Under the pieces are notes generated by a model. That model was given only the letters and a program-made list of their open reading frames with translations. It ran no database searches and was not told the origin of the DNA. Both the position numbers and the translations under genes were made by a program. Source: Humulus lupulus (lineage: Eukaryota; Streptophyta; Magnoliopsida; Rosales; Cannabaceae). Taken from it: a stretch of DNA of 64,000 nucleotides. The stretch covers positions 219,566,448 to 219,630,447 of the forward strand of contig NC_084796.1 in assembly GCF_963169125.1 (NCBI RefSeq), given 5' to 3'. Below, one piece after another: positions 1 to 12,707 of this stretch (its first letter is position 1; every line of letters begins with the position of its first letter).

Positions 1-3000
1 CCAATGCCTGTTCTAGCAGTTTCACTTCAATGATCAAATTATTTTCAGACTCCTGCAACTGGTGGAGCTCATTTGTCACTTTTCTATTTTCCTCTATAGC
101 TGCTTCAATGGTTTTCTCCGCATTACTAAACATTGATTGTACTGCTAGGAGATTTTCCATCTCTATTTTCTGTTTTTCAATTGTATCTTCCAGCTCCTGG
201 AGAATAGAAATGAGCTCAATGTTTGATTCATGACTTTTCTTCAGCTGAAGAGCCAGATTAGCATTGGATTCTTTCTGAAACTTCAGTTCATCTTTTATTT
301 CTTTTTGAGTATGAGGCAGGCCTTCATATTGAGACGACAAATCCTCTGGCGACATTTGTTTTACCATCGAATTATCTAATGACAACTTCAGTTGCTCAAC
401 TTCTTTCTTCAAATTATCACGTTCTGCACAGGCTGCTGAGAGCTCCATGTTCAAATTAGACTGAAGTTTTGATTGATCAGTGAATTCCGTCTTCAATATA
501 TCAAAATCAAGCATTAGTTTCCGGGCATTCCTCTCCCACATCTTAGCCTGTGCACGCAGCTCCTCGGTTGTATCTTCTGTAGTAGTTATCAAAGAATATG
601 CTGGAAACTCCTGTCTAGAATTTACAGAGTGATTTCCCGGCTCCATGGTCTGTGAATTAAAAGATGATTGCTTCAAATGGTGATTATCAGCAGGATAACT
701 TCCATGGGAAACAGAGTTTTCAGAACTGATTGAATCTTCTCTCCTTATACTGCGCACCTCTCCACTATGATCTCTAAGGGACATATTTTCCTCCTCTATG
801 GAACCTTCAACTGAGCCATAGCTTTGATGCGACTCTGATATAGAAAAACTTGTTTCCTGCAACCCGTAAGCAATTAATGTCATTTCGTGGGTACAGAAAA
901 CTGTTGCAGTCCATTAGTGTGTGCAAAGCAGTTCCTAGACATAAGATTCAGTGCTCAAATTATCGATGTCTAGAAAACTCTATATTCCCAACAAAACTAA
1001 TAGAATACATGCATGTATGATGTATGACAGCTATAAGGAATTGTTTATTGTTTTAAGAACGTAATACTAATTCTCAAAGGTCAATACAAATATCTATAAT
1101 ATTTTGGTGATCGATTTGAGTTGCTCATAGATAGTAAGCTTTCGTAAGTTTCTCCCTTCCAAATGACACACCATAATATTTCATGAGTTTGTTTAAAAAT
1201 AACACATTATAAGCACAAAGAAACAGAAGATCGTTGTGTTTCTCTAGTAAGATCTGAGGAGACAAGCTAGCACAAGATTTTATAAATTTGCACATGCAAA
1301 CAAATAAATAGGTTGTCTTATATTTTCACAAAATTATACCTACATATACATATATAAATATATAGATTTATATATTTTTATAAAACACCCAAGAGCTCAA
1401 AGTTCTGATGAAATGAAAATACAGGCAATTATGAGAGGTAAATGTTATCGCACCCTACTCCCAGGTTCTCCTGGGTGAGATATCAAGCGGAAATCTTTGG
1501 TGGAGGAACTAAAACTCCTTGCATCAGATCCAGAACCATCCGACTTAATGTCCACATCATGACAATTTCCATTTGATTTCTCCAAATCAAGGTTTTTCTC
1601 TTTTGAATCATCATCCCTGGAAAATATATAAGAAAAACAATCATAATCACACAAAAAGATATGTTATCTGATTAAAATCTGAGGAATGACACGATATAAT
1701 AGTAATACTAGCCTGGATTTTGTTCGTGGTGTTAAGCACTGAATTTGTCCCTGCAAATTAGAGAAGAAGCAAAAGAATGATATTTCTAAATAACTGCCGG
1801 TTGAATTTCTTGTGTAATCAGGGAAAAGGAACATAAAAAATAGTAATATCATTAAAAACATTACTAACAATAATAACAATAACACATGAGACCATGACGA
1901 TAATATTTTCACACTTCACAAACACCTTAGAATAAATTTCACATAAATGTAAATATCGCAGTGCTGTTTCTTGAAGGATTCATATTGTCCTTAAAAGTGG
2001 AAAAAGAATGGAGATTTGGTAGTTCATCCTAACAAGAACAAACACGCCAAAATGAACAGCATTTTGGTGATATAGAAATATGGTCGTCTAAGCTAGGCAG
2101 CTTTCAATATCTGGACTCAAAATTTTGATCCCTCAGAACAGTGTTAAACTCACTTTTCTTAAACTTGGATAATTCAACTTGAGAATCTATAGGAGTAGTC
2201 TCATTTATAAATGAAGCATAAATATGTAAAGTCATCGTAAGAAAATGACAGCGTTGAATTCCCACTCACAAGCATGCGTGAAAAAGGAAAGAGCATAATG
2301 CTTTCAGAGTCTAGCATTTTCTCAAAGGCTTCATAATTGATTGTAATAAATCAAGGATCTTTACAAGCTACCAAAAGAATATAAACTCAATTTTTTTATG
2401 CAAACAACTAACTCACCAAAGATTAAACAAAATGGGGATCAAACACCAATTATAAAAGCGTATTGTTGTAAACTCACTTGTAAAATTGTTCCATGACTGC
2501 ACTTTTTCAGTAAAAGAGAGAGTGGTACAGAAGCACTTGAAGTCGTATAATCTGTCACATTAACTGTAGCCTCCCCAAGGATTCCAGATCTAGCTGATCC
2601 CTATTAAAACATTCATTCAAAATTGTTGATCTTAGTAACATCATCGAATCAAACAGTAAGAAATAAAGTTGTAATGTGGATAAGAAAAAGAAACAACTTA
2701 ACAAGATTACATTTGCTAATCAATCAAACTATAGACCATCAAGCAAAAATTGCTGATCCTTATCATAACAAAATTAATTCAAAATTGTTCACCTTAGCCT
2801 ATCAGTGAATCCAAAAATCAAAACCAAAGTTGTAATCGGAAACAACATTACATTTTCTAACCAAACTAAACTCCATAAATCACAAAATAAAGGATGCATG
2901 CTAACTGTCAATCATAGAGTAAACACAAGAAAACATGATGATATACCATGGAAACAATGAACTTGTAGAGACAATCCTCAATCTCCTTTGAAGAATCATC

Positions 3001-3525
3001 TTCCAAAACCCGAATAGATTCTGAAAGAGTCTCATTCCATTGACAACTTCCATTTCGCACCACGGCTTTGCTCGTCTTTGAAACTGTTTTTCCAGTTTCT
3101 ACAGAGACAACAGACAAAACCAGCTTGTCCCATCCTTTGGGAACCTGAAGCAACAAATGTATTCAAACGATTCAGTGTCCCCATTGATCCAAAAATCTTA
3201 CAACTGGTCGATTTTAAACAATTCCCAATTTATATATTTTTCTTCTAATGAATAGTCAGTCAAAATTCAAAATTCCTCAATACAAATATCCTTGCATTTT
3301 CTATCAAAAAGCCGTCTAAATCATAAGGTACATTGCCATAAATTGAAAAGAACATCTCGTCTAAAGCTTTACATCTCATTCAAATAATACATCCAAACTC
3401 ATTACTAATACTTTCACTTTCAAAAAAGGAAGAGTGAATACCTGAAGGGCCTTGAAACTGGAGAACTTGAAGTCAATTTTGGTCCCTGATTTAGGTGGCT
3501 GCCTGTGTCTATGTAATCTCAACAT
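1..3525 (-). CDS. NT-C2 domain coiled-coil protein (myosin heavy chain-related plant family), 5' part of gene
   Basis: Six exons read on the minus strand: 3525-3442, 3144-2947, 2600-2478, 1750-1713, 1616-1454 and 856-1, the last running off the window. They give about 487 residues in one unbroken frame from ATG 3525. Exons 1-3 (residues 1-135) form the NT-C2 domain (N-terminal C2 of EEIG1/EHBP1 proteins), with VPKGWDKLVLSVVSVETGK at 29-47 and GILGEATVNVTDY at 100-112. A Ser/Asp/Glu-rich linker covers roughly 136-300. A long heptad-rich coiled coil starts near EELRAQAKMWERNARKL (about 300) and continues past the edge. Plant relatives are annotated as myosin heavy chain-related or NT-C2 proteins, thought to bind membranes and act in trafficking or organelle positioning; the exact role is not known from sequence. 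Four introns have GT-AG ends and one is GC-AG. The start is supported by the basic MLRLHRHR leader in front of the domain. This is the only apparently functional host gene here. Confidence 0.9.
1617..1712 (-). other. Intron 4 of the NT-C2 gene, non-canonical GC-AG
   Basis: On the minus strand exon 4 ends ...TCCAG and the intron opens GCTAGT; it closes TTTTCCAG before exon 5. Only this GC donor keeps the frame (phase 2) so that exon 4 (LTPRTKS) joins exon 5 (RDDDSKEK). The nearby GT at CTA|GTATTA gives the wrong phase. GC-AG introns are a known minor class spliced by the major spliceosome. Intron length is 96 bp. Confidence 0.65.
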
Positions 3526-3890
3526 TTTTTTTCCTTCTTCTTCTTCTTCTATTGCTGTCTTCCTTTCACCTCTCCGCCCAAATTATCTTCCTCATCAATC
3601 ACCCATTTCTCACGAATTAAAGTCTCATTTTCTTCGCAACCAAACACTACCAACCAGAAAGAGAGAGAGAGAAAGAAAGAGGGGCAAAGAAACACAGAAT
3701 GACACTTCTTAACATTGATCGATACAAACAAACCTTTTAAGAGAGAGAGAGAGAGAGTTAGCTAGCTGGTCATTGTTGGGAATGGTGTTATTTTATTTTC
3801 CTACATTTCTTAGAGTTTCAGAGAACGAAGAGAGAGAACGAGTGAGTAGTGAATCACAGTCGTTTGCTGTTAATTATATAAACATGTATA
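3526..3890 (-). promoter_or_regulatory. 5' leader and putative core promoter of the NT-C2 gene, GA/CT-rich
   Basis: Upstream of ATG 3525 the minus strand is pyrimidine-rich, with GAA/CTT runs at 3533-3550 and GA-type microsatellites at 3655-3684 and 3740-3757 (plus-strand reading). Such CT-rich stretches are typical of plant 5' UTRs and promoters. A TATA-like TTTATATAAT lies at about 3875-3884 on the minus strand, some 350 bp before the ATG. Transcription start is inferred, not seen. Confidence 0.45.
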
Positions 3891-5121
3891 TTACGCTAGA
3901 CTTGTGGTGCATGGAGAAGCCCGTGGTAGTACTCTTTGATGTAAAAGTCAACGTAAAAACTGATTTGAGTTTGACCTGACTCGATTCTTATTGGCTGCAG
4001 ATCCTCAAGAGTCAACGAGCGTAATCAATACGTTGATTTAGCAGCCCACGATAGTAAAATTCGGACGTACGTACCTGTGAGTGCGTGAGTGACTAATAAA
4101 TATTTAGGGGATATTTTTCGATCTGACCAAATTAGGATTTTTGGTATAAATATAATGAAATACTGCGATTGGGACTCGTAACTAAAAAAAAATCCTTTTT
4201 CACCAATTGCATAACGTCTAAGGAAATTTTAATGTATAATTAGTTTTTGATCTAAAATGGTGAATGCTTGATGTGTGGATTTTATTATTTTAATTTTATT
4301 AAAATATTAATAATATTTGGCTTTATTAAAAAAAATTACTAATGAAGAACGAAAGGGCCTAATTTGTACTGTCATTTATCATTATTACGATTCTCTATTA
4401 TTAATATGATTGTTTTAATTGTATGGAATTTTTTGTGCCTAGAGTGCATCGATGTTATAGATATTCTCTCCACGGATTTTGTGTCTCCACGTGGGGGCGC
4501 TGAGTTCTATTAAATTACTTAGCTTTGCCTCCTCAACTGCTTTCAACTGTATTTCACTATTTTTATTTAAAAATTAAAATAATTAATTATAGGATTGTAC
4601 TAACTCAGAGCTGAGTCTCTTTTTTTCCGAGTCTGTTAATTAAGTTGGGTTGAACTTCGGCCCCTAATTAGGTTGGGAGTTATTGCCTAAAGTATTGGCT
4701 TACTTCAAAAAGACATTTTCTTTTCTTTATTAATTGATGAATCTTACGTACCCATTGATTTAGATAAGATTTACTTTATTTTTTTAATTTATAAACAATA
4801 TTAAAAATTGATATATGTCAATTAAAAGAATAATTATTATATGAGTTTATATTTTTTTTTTGTCATTGTGTTTTGTCCCATTATATGTTTTGATTCTATA
4901 TTTTGACAAATTCTTTTTTAGACATTATGTGTTTGTAAAATGGTTCAAATATACTCTTAAACTCAATTTTGATGAAGAAAAATTTGAATATAACAACACA
5001 ATTGTTAGGCAAAATAATTTTGTTTTTGTTTTAAATTATTAGTTTGGTGAGTTATTTGTAATTTTAGCTTATAAAACTTTGACAAATGACTTTTTGTAAT
5101 ATCATTTGTTAATATTATATG
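3891..5121. other. AT-rich intergenic spacer
   Basis: AT-rich DNA with T and A runs and short ORFs of no recognisable family. I see no gene, RNA or bounded repeat. It separates the host gene from the first retroelement at 5122. Confidence 0.6.
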
Positions 5122-6020
5122 TGTTTGGGTCAAATCATTCCCTCAAATCTTTTATTTACTTTACTATTGTGAATTTAGCATACCGTTCTTTGTTAGTGTA
5201 GTTTTTCTGATTCATACACATTATGTTGGCTAAATCAACAACGTAAATGTGTTCTTCACTGAATTGAGTAAAAAGAACAAATGGGAGAGTACCTGCACAA
5301 GACACTTCAATGCTTATGTCAGCACAATGTTCTCCTCCTCAATTCTCAATTTACACAAACTTTGATCAAACTAAAGTCTGAGGTCCCAAATCATGGTTTG
5401 GAGTTGTTTAAGAATTTAAGAGAATTCTAAGGCATAAGAAATATAAATTAACAAGTCTTGCCTTTGTGTTTGTGTGTAATGGTCGATAGTTGATTCTTAA
5501 TCGAAGGTGTGATATTTATAGGCAGGGTGTAAGCTTGCAACCTAATGGTTCAGTCTTTCATTGCCATAATGGCCATCGAATTACTCAGTCAAAAGTGCCA
5601 TTATTTTCGTAATTGTTACTGATATTTTGCGATCTCTCCAGATTTTGAATCATCTCAGTCGCGTGCTCTGGTCTTACTGACAAGATTCATTCGTACTCTG
5701 GCGAAGGGTACTTTCGTTTTTTATTCTAGTACTTTGGGGTATCACGTGGCTAACTTTTTGTATCACGGAGTAGCTAGCACATTGTTCTGCTCAAACTACC
5801 TACAAAGCAAAATTGTTAAACGTCTCGTTCTTAATTCAATTCCCGTTGAGCAAAAACAAGTCAAAGAAATGCAATAAGCAATCAGTGCTTCAACTAAATC
5901 TGTAAAATGCTCTATATTGCTAATAAATGCAAATTACTGCTCATCCAAAATAAACATATAAGTTGTTGTACAATGGTGGCAGAGCACCTGATATTACAAA
6001 ACTATTGAGCACAACAACAT
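5122..6020 (-). repeat. 3' LTR of Tat-like element (left half)
   Basis: Begins TGTTTGGGTCAAATC and matches 28127-28400 (the other LTR, next to a PBS) over about 270 bp with scattered differences, which fixes the left end. A TATA box lies at 5513-5520 (minus strand CTATAAATA). The right end is placed at about 6020, just beyond the integrase stop at 6044, where AACAACA meets a T run; it is uncertain. Beyond the first 270 bp it does not resemble the right-hand LTR (see findings). Confidence 0.65.
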
Positions 6021-6043
6021 TTTTTTTAGCACAAACGACATAT

Positions 6044-6521
6044 TTAAAAATAATACTTCTTTAAGGACATGGAATTCCATGCTCTGGGCAAACATTCCCC
6101 CCCCCCCCCCCCCCCCCCCATCCCCCATGAATTTCCTGCAATGTGTACGAGCCTTAGCCTAACACTTTTGCTATTTGAAAAGGCCCTTCCTAATTTGGCT
6201 CTAACTTTTTCTGATTGCGAGTAAATCGCCTGAGGACCCATTCACCCTTTCTGAATTCTTTGGGGTTGACCCTTTTTTGGTATTGTTGATCAGCCAATAT
6301 ATTATACTTCGTATTATGAATATGAGCCACTTGCTTTAACTCTTCAAGCAGATCTAAGTTGTGGGCAAGTTGTGTAGTATTGAGAGTTTCGGAAGTTGTT
6401 AATTCTGTACGTAGAGCTGGCAAGCCTATTTCGGTTGGGATCACCGCTTCTGTTACTTACACCTTTTCATATGGCGACTCGCCAGTAGAAGTCTTGTGCA
6501 TTTATCTATAGGCCCATAACA
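6044..6521 (-). pseudogene. Integrase C-terminal part of Tat-like Ty3/Gypsy element
   Basis: Reads on the minus strand as the end of a Tat-clade integrase: TSTGESPYEK, then AVIPTEIGLP, then NLDLLEELKQ, the R-KEF-KGEWVLRR motif, and finally PRAWNSMSLKKYYF followed by TAA at 6044-6046. This conserved tail is normal for the family. In-frame stops occur near 6470 and 6510, and a 23-base C run (6097-6119) shifts the frame just before the tail. The rest of the integrase resumes at 17133 after a 10.6-kb insertion. Inactive. Confidence 0.8.
6097..6119. repeat. Poly-C tract of 23 bases
   Basis: Uninterrupted C run followed by ATCCCCC, inside integrase coding sequence on the other strand (poly-G in the sense direction). 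Probably slippage expansion; exact length may be unreliable in the assembly. Confidence 0.9.
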
Positions 6522-8284
6522 TGTAGCGTCCTGAAATTCCTAATAGAATTAAGTACATTTATTAGTGTACAGAAAGGGCACATGAGATAATTATGTGTGA
6601 ATTAATTGATTTATATTATTATATGTTTGAGTATGCATGATTATGTGTATTAAATGTGTTTAAAGATCCGTTTTGTTCAAAATGGGCATTTTCGTAATTT
6701 TGACCCATTGATGGTATATTTATAATTTATATGTGTTTTGTGCTTGAGACTACATTATTATGTGCATATATTTGTAATCTTCGGCATGAGTGGATCCGTT
6801 CGAGCGGTTAAGCGGAATAGTCACAACGGGGATAAATGCCCGACTTGGGGCGAGCCTAGGAATATTTTGGGGATTTTTAATATTTTGGGATTAATGGTGA
6901 AATGAGATTAAGTGGTAGAGTAATTATGTTTGATGGGCTAGTTGACTAATTTGGAAATTAGTGGTGTAAATAGAATTTTAAGCAAAATGACCAAAATGCC
7001 CTTGTGTGTGGTTAGTGGAGCAAGTGAAGAGTAGGGGTAAAATGGTCATTTGACCAATCAGTAGAGAAATTTGGCTAAGTGTGAAACCCAGCCCTCACTC
7101 ACGTTCGAGACCTCTCGTTCCCCTTCTAATCTCTTGTTTGGTCTTACCCCAAGGCATACCCAAGTACTAAGAGGACAATTCTTGAAGTTGGAGGAATTTT
7201 AGAGAGAACCAAGCTACAAAAAGTAGTTGGGCGCTGCTAAGGGTCATCACTAGCATAGGAATTCGAATTTTTCACCAAAGGTAATCATTTTTTGTAAAGT
7301 TTTTCCTTGTTTTTCTTCAGAAAGTTCTTGATTGGGAACTTGGTGTTTTGGTTAGATTTTTTTGAAATTGATGTGTTTTGGTGGTTTGGGTGAGTCAATT
7401 GAGTATAGAAACCTATTTTGAGATTTGATTGTGATTCGAATTTGGATTGAAACTGAGAATTTGAGCTTGATTCTTGGATTGGGACAAAAAAATGGGTTTT
7501 AGAACCGTAAGACTTCAATCCTTGTGTTTGGTTGGAATTTGTTGCTTAATTGATGTTTAAATGAGGTATAGAGGATGTTACTTATGTTTTGAGGTCTGAA
7601 TCTTGAATTTTATATGATTTGTAGTCAATTTTGGGGGTCTTTTGGTCGGTTTGAGTTGAGAAATCACAAGAAAATGCATAAATTTTTTGGTTTTTTTTGC
7701 AATGGCACTGCAGCTCAAGTGGGTGAGAGTCACGGTGCAAATGCATCTCTTTTAGGCTCTGAAAAGCTCTCTTACTTCAGTGGAGTTGCAGCCCTATAGG
7801 AGGCTTTTACGATTTTCTAGTTTCGTAATGAGACCATAACTTTTGACCCCGATGTTGGATCTGGATGGTCTTTATATGGTTGGAAAGCTTGTACAAAATT
7901 CTACAGTCCTAGAACCTAAGCTAAGTTTAGATGTAATTATTTTGGAGTCAAAATTATTATCTAAGATTAGTGTTAATCAATTTCGATTGGTTTTGTTAAG
8001 GTTTGACTAAAGACGCTGGACTAAAGACATTTGAACGAAATCCTTGTAGGAAAACTAGCATATGCACATAGATCAAGTTGTTTGCTATGCTTATTAACAT
8101 TGATTTGTGTGTGGATTATTGGTACAATCTATATTCGACAATCGTGCAGAACGTGGGTTGATCGACAATCCTATGGAACATGGGTCGTGAAGGCGTGGTC
8201 AATTTGAGGGAGTGGTACCCACTCACCCAGCATAGGCCGTAAGCTTGGTGCCAGGAGATGCGCCTCGCTCGGCCGAACCACTTG

Positions 8285-9815
8285 TGTAATGCCCTACTAC
8301 CTTAGAGTCGTTACTAAGTGAATTTAAAATGTGCAATTAACTTGCTAATCAAGGTTTTAGATTTAAAGTGTAGCTAATTCGTAATAAAAGTCATACAATT
8401 TGACAATATCATCATTCATTAAAAATTATAAAGCGATATACATTTGGGATCCCAAAATACTGTTTAGAAATATTTACAACTCAAAAATATAATTAAAAGT
8501 TGACTAAACGACAAAATTAAGTTTAGTACAAACAACTCCCAAAAATACCCCTGGCCGTGGCAGCCAGGCAGGCCAACACATGTACGCGTCGCGTACGCGT
8601 CGCTTCACGTTCTCCGTACTCAAGGTTGGTTGACTTTTCCCTTGCCCTTACCTGCACCATAGAGCACTCGTGAGCCGAAGCCCAGCCAAGAAAACTCCAC
8701 ACAAGAAAAAAAACACATGCATAACCATTATTCAGCACATAACAAAACCGTCAACAGGCTAAATACATACGGCCATGCTGTCCCAGGCTCTTTACCAGGC
8801 CCTAGGTTCGCAGTCTACACCGTGAGGATATCCCAGGTATCCTATAGGGGTCTCACCCTGACAACTCACACTCCGCGTGCTTAACGCTGCTCCCGGCCCC
8901 TTGCCGTACTCGCCCTTCGTCGTTCATTCACATATATGTACATATAGCATAATTAATCAAATACTTAAACACATATAAACATATCCAATGGGGCTATGCC
9001 CTGCAATACGATCATATAGGGTCGTGCCCTGCAACACAATCTATAGGGCCTCGCCCTGCTCTACGGGTACAACAGTTTTCTTACCTGCGTCCCGAGGTTT
9101 CCAAACACTGATGTCCTGAGCACAGTCCCCTAGTCTGAGCCTCGCTGAAAACCTAGTCACAACGCATCAACAACGTCCACCCATCAAGTTCTAATCCATT
9201 AAATAACTTTGGGCTACAACTCTAATTTCTGAAACCTTGGATTCTATCAATCTGGGTGATAAAATCCATCCCGAGCCTTAACTATTGTGTTCCCAAGCCA
9301 AAAGCCTACAAAACAACCAAAAATTTGAACTAAGGTTGCATCCCAATCCCTTAAGGGTCACGGCATGCCTCAAAACAGAGGCAAAACGCCTCCCTACAAG
9401 GAGACATGGGTCACGACATGCTTAGCCCAGCACCGCGGCGCGCCTCAAGAACAGAGGCCTCCCGTGGCCTCGCGCACACACGGGCCGCGGCATGCCCCTT
9501 CAAGGGCCGCGACTTGACCTGTAAACCCAGAAAACTAGCTTTTCTCTAAAGTTTTTCCTTGAGCTTAAGCCCATTTCTCACATCCCAAACTTCATCCAAT
9601 CCCATGAATTAAGTCTAGAATTCATATCCATATGGCCTAAACATCCCAACAAGCTCATAAACTAATTCTTACACCCATCAAACATTGAAAACCAATCTTG
9701 GAAATCAATCCATGCATGCCTAAATTCTAGCAATCAAAACCAGCAGAATTTCAGTTGATCAACAGGTTTAAAAGCTTACCTTGAACCTGAATAAGTCTCT
9801 GAATTAATCCCCTTA
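8285..9815 (-). repeat. Truncated 3' LTR of the 8285-16553 chromovirus
   Basis: Matches 14320 to about 15862 of the right LTR, including GGGATCCC near 8446, the splice-like module (8636-8700), the TTTTCTTACCTGC site near 9080 and the GC-rich cassettes (9357-9520). The last roughly 690 bp of the LTR are missing at 9815/9816. Confidence 0.85.
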
Positions 9816-9897
9816 TGTAACACCCCAACTCCAGGGACCGTTACGGTGTGCCTTGTAACAGTGCTAAACTCGCTAACCGAGTTATTTGACCAAAATC
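9816..9897 (-). repeat. Scar: about 80-bp LTR terminus of another chromovirus family
   Basis: Begins TGTAACACCCC and contains TTACGGTG and CTCGCTAACCGAG, features of minus-oriented LTR ends elsewhere (compare 10437 and 14320). It joins LTR sequence on the left to protease-RT linker on the right and so marks a deletion or recombination junction. Confidence 0.5.
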
Positions 9898-10436
9898 GTG
9901 TAACTAATTGTATCTTCAACTCCTTCAACTCTGCCGGAGCCATCCTGTAAGGTGTCCTAGATACTGGCTCTGCCCCTGGTGCCAACTCTATAACAAACTC
10001 AATCTCCCGATGTGGCGGCAACCCTGGCAGGCCTGCTGGAAATAAATCTGGAAACTCACATACCAATCTGGTCTCACCCGGTCCAACCAACACAAGCCTA
10101 GAGGTATCCACAATGTTCGCTAGGAGTCCTATGCAACCTTCCTGCATTAGGTCTCTAGCCTTCAGTGCTGAAATCATAGGTACTCGCGATCCACTAACTG
10201 TCCCCACAAATACAAATGGTACCTCCCCTTCTAGTTCAAAAGTCACCATCCTACGCTTGCAGTCAATCGTTGCCCCATACTTTGATAACCACCATCCCTA
10301 GGATCATATCGTAGTCATCCATCTCTAGCTCAATCAGATCAACAGGCAACTCCCTACCATCTATCTCTACTGGCAATGCTCTAATCCATCTCCTATAGAC
10401 TACCAGTTCCCCAGTTGGCAACAAAGTCTGAAAACC
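9898..10436 (-). pseudogene. Chromovirus protease C-terminus and protease-RT linker (fragment)
   Basis: Minus-strand residues such as GLPPHREIEFVIELAPGAEP and [16 protein letters not shown] closely match the linker of the complete element at 42794-43096, and the MQEGCIG stretch corresponds to the site where that copy has a stop. The sequence is cut by the LTR scar at 9897, so the RT catalytic core is absent. To the right, the protease is interrupted at 10436 by a solo LTR and resumes at 12708. Confidence 0.8.
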
Positions 10437-12707
10437 TGTAACGGCTTGGCCACCCTAGAACAGTTACGGTGAACGGTGGACCGGAAATTTGACTCATTGC
10501 CTGAGTCCTTTGGTCAAGAACGTGCTCTAAGTGTAGTTAACAGGTTAAGGTATAAAACCAATAAAAAGGAAATGGAGATTTTATTACACGCTGCTCTGCA
10601 GAGCTAAACAAAACATTTACAAGTGGTTCTCAGTACAAAATGGTCACTATGGTTTAAGATTTACAATCCCGCCGACCTAAGCGGCAAAAATAGGGTAAAC
10701 CCCCTAGTTCCTCTGAGAACGCCTTGGCCGTGGTGGTCAAGCGGCCGCATATGTACACATCACCACATCAGCTCTCCACTCAAGAAGGTTAGGTGAGCTT
10801 TTCTTTTTCTTTACCTGCACCACATAGCACCCATGAGCCAAAGCCCAGCAAGAAAACATAATACGTTTCATAAACATTATCAAATGATTATCATTATAGT
10901 CACACTGAGCATAAAGCTTTCAAACAAATGAATAACACATGGTTTTTAGCGGGAGAGTGTCTGTTAAGTAAGCCACCAGCCTCCAGGCTCTGTTTTGTAG
11001 CGGGAGAGTGGCTGCTAGGTAAGCCACTAGCCTCCAGGCTCTGTTTGTTCATCGACCCTCAGGGTCGGTCAGGCATTAATGCTCCTTGAGTCATTCAATG
11101 CTAGTAGTCGATTAGATCTAATCTCTGTTGGCTTGCGTGACTCACGCTAAAGCCGTTCTGAAAAATAAATCAGCGCTTCCTGACCTGTGTCCAGTAACAC
11201 TGCCGAGCCTGACAAATAAGTCACAGCCTCACAGCTGATACTAACACTTTTGTCGATTCTTTATTAAGTCCATATTTATGCAATCAACATGCCTCACAAA
11301 TATCCATGCATGTCACACTTTGGGTGCAGTTTTCTTACCTCCGGTTCGAGCAAGAACAAATAAAAGAGTGACCCTGAGAACGATCGACTTTTTGGTCCTT
11401 TAGCGGTTACCTGGTCATAACCAAATCATGAGATTCCATCAAGAAAAAGAATAATAAAAGGGTTCCCAAACCAAAACCTAACCTCCGGGACCTCAAACAC
11501 TACTCAACTAGGTAGTAGGTTCAATCCCGAGGACTTAGGCTTGCATCCTCGAGCCAAAAAGCTAATTCTGGCCAAAAATACCTTAAGGGCCGCGGCCCTC
11601 CTTGGCCATGCCGCGGCCCGCCCCTCAAACAGAGGCGCCTAAACCCAGCCTTCACCAAGGGCCGCGGCTCACCCTGGCCATGCCGCGGCGCAACGCCCAG
11701 TTCAGCCAAAACCCCTGTTTTTCTTCCCCTACGATTTCTCTTGGAACCAACCCTTCAAACCCAACTTAAACACCACCCAAACCTCTTTCAAATACCAATT
11801 TAAACCACCAAACACCACCCATAACTATCCCTCATCATAACCCAAGTAAAACACCTCAAGAACTCCCCTTAATTCCAACTTTCCACACCTAAATCAAGAG
11901 TTGAAATCCATGAACGAAAACAGAGCAAAACCAGTAAAACAATGGATAAAACTCACCTCAAACCTGGAATTGAACCCTCTCCAATGGCTGAACCAAGTCT
12001 ATAGCTTAAGCCCCTTGATTTCCTAGCTTAGTTCCACCCCTTGAGCTCAAAATCTCCAAAGAAGAAGCAAGGAAAATGAAGGAAAGAGAAGGTACGGGAA
12101 GGAGAAGAAGAGAACTCTGTTTTGGGTTCTGTTTCACAACCATCTATACATCATATATATCCAAAACACAAAAGACCATTATACCCCTAGGTATAATAAA
12201 GCTTCTAAAACCAACGCAAGGGTAATTTTGGTATTTTCCACCAATCCCGTTAATCATAATTAACGTTTCCCTTTTCCCGCTAATCTCAATATCCTCAAAC
12301 ACCAATATTTCACATCCCGTTACCCTTTAATGCCCGGTAACACTCTAATCATTAAAACACCCCGAGACTCACCCCGAGCCCCGAGCTTAAGCCCGTTATG
12401 ACCAAACCGACATTAAACATTCCTTGATCGTCTCATGCCAAATGGCTCGAACAAACCCACATCTTAATGTGGTCTCAAATTATATCACCAACATGTGAAC
12501 AATTAATCAATTTACCCTCAACGGGCCAAATTACCATCACACCCCTGTAATAAGAAATATGGATTCACATGCATGCATTTCACATCATATCATGATATAA
12601 TCAACATATACATGCATTTTATCAATTAATAGCATAATTAAGCAAGTATGGCCCTCCCGGCCTACTGTTCACGCCGTTAAACACAACGGAGAATTCGGGG
12701 CATTACA
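10437..12707 (-). mobile_element. Solo LTR, chromovirus family variant; TSD AAACC
   Basis: Starts TGTAACGGCTTGG and ends GGGGCATTACA, with AAACC at 10432-10436 and 12708-12712. It has no internal coding region. It contains the LTR module TTACCTGCACCACATAGCACCC (about 10810-10835, minus orientation) and a pair of CCGCGGC cassettes at 11585-11625 and 11665-11695. Inserted in the protease of the surrounding element. Confidence 0.9.

Noticed and set aside
6080..6125. Poly-C/G run as the polypurine tract, with TGTTTGCCC at 6086-6094 as the LTR start
   Set aside because: It looked convincing because it mirrors TGTTTGGG at 5122, but the integrase tail PRAWNSMSLKKYYF reads through this place to a stop at 6044, so it lies inside coding sequence.
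11521..11709. Minus-strand ORF with repeated GPRHGQG
   Set aside because: Translation of the paired CCGCGG cassettes inside a solo LTR; no start context or family.
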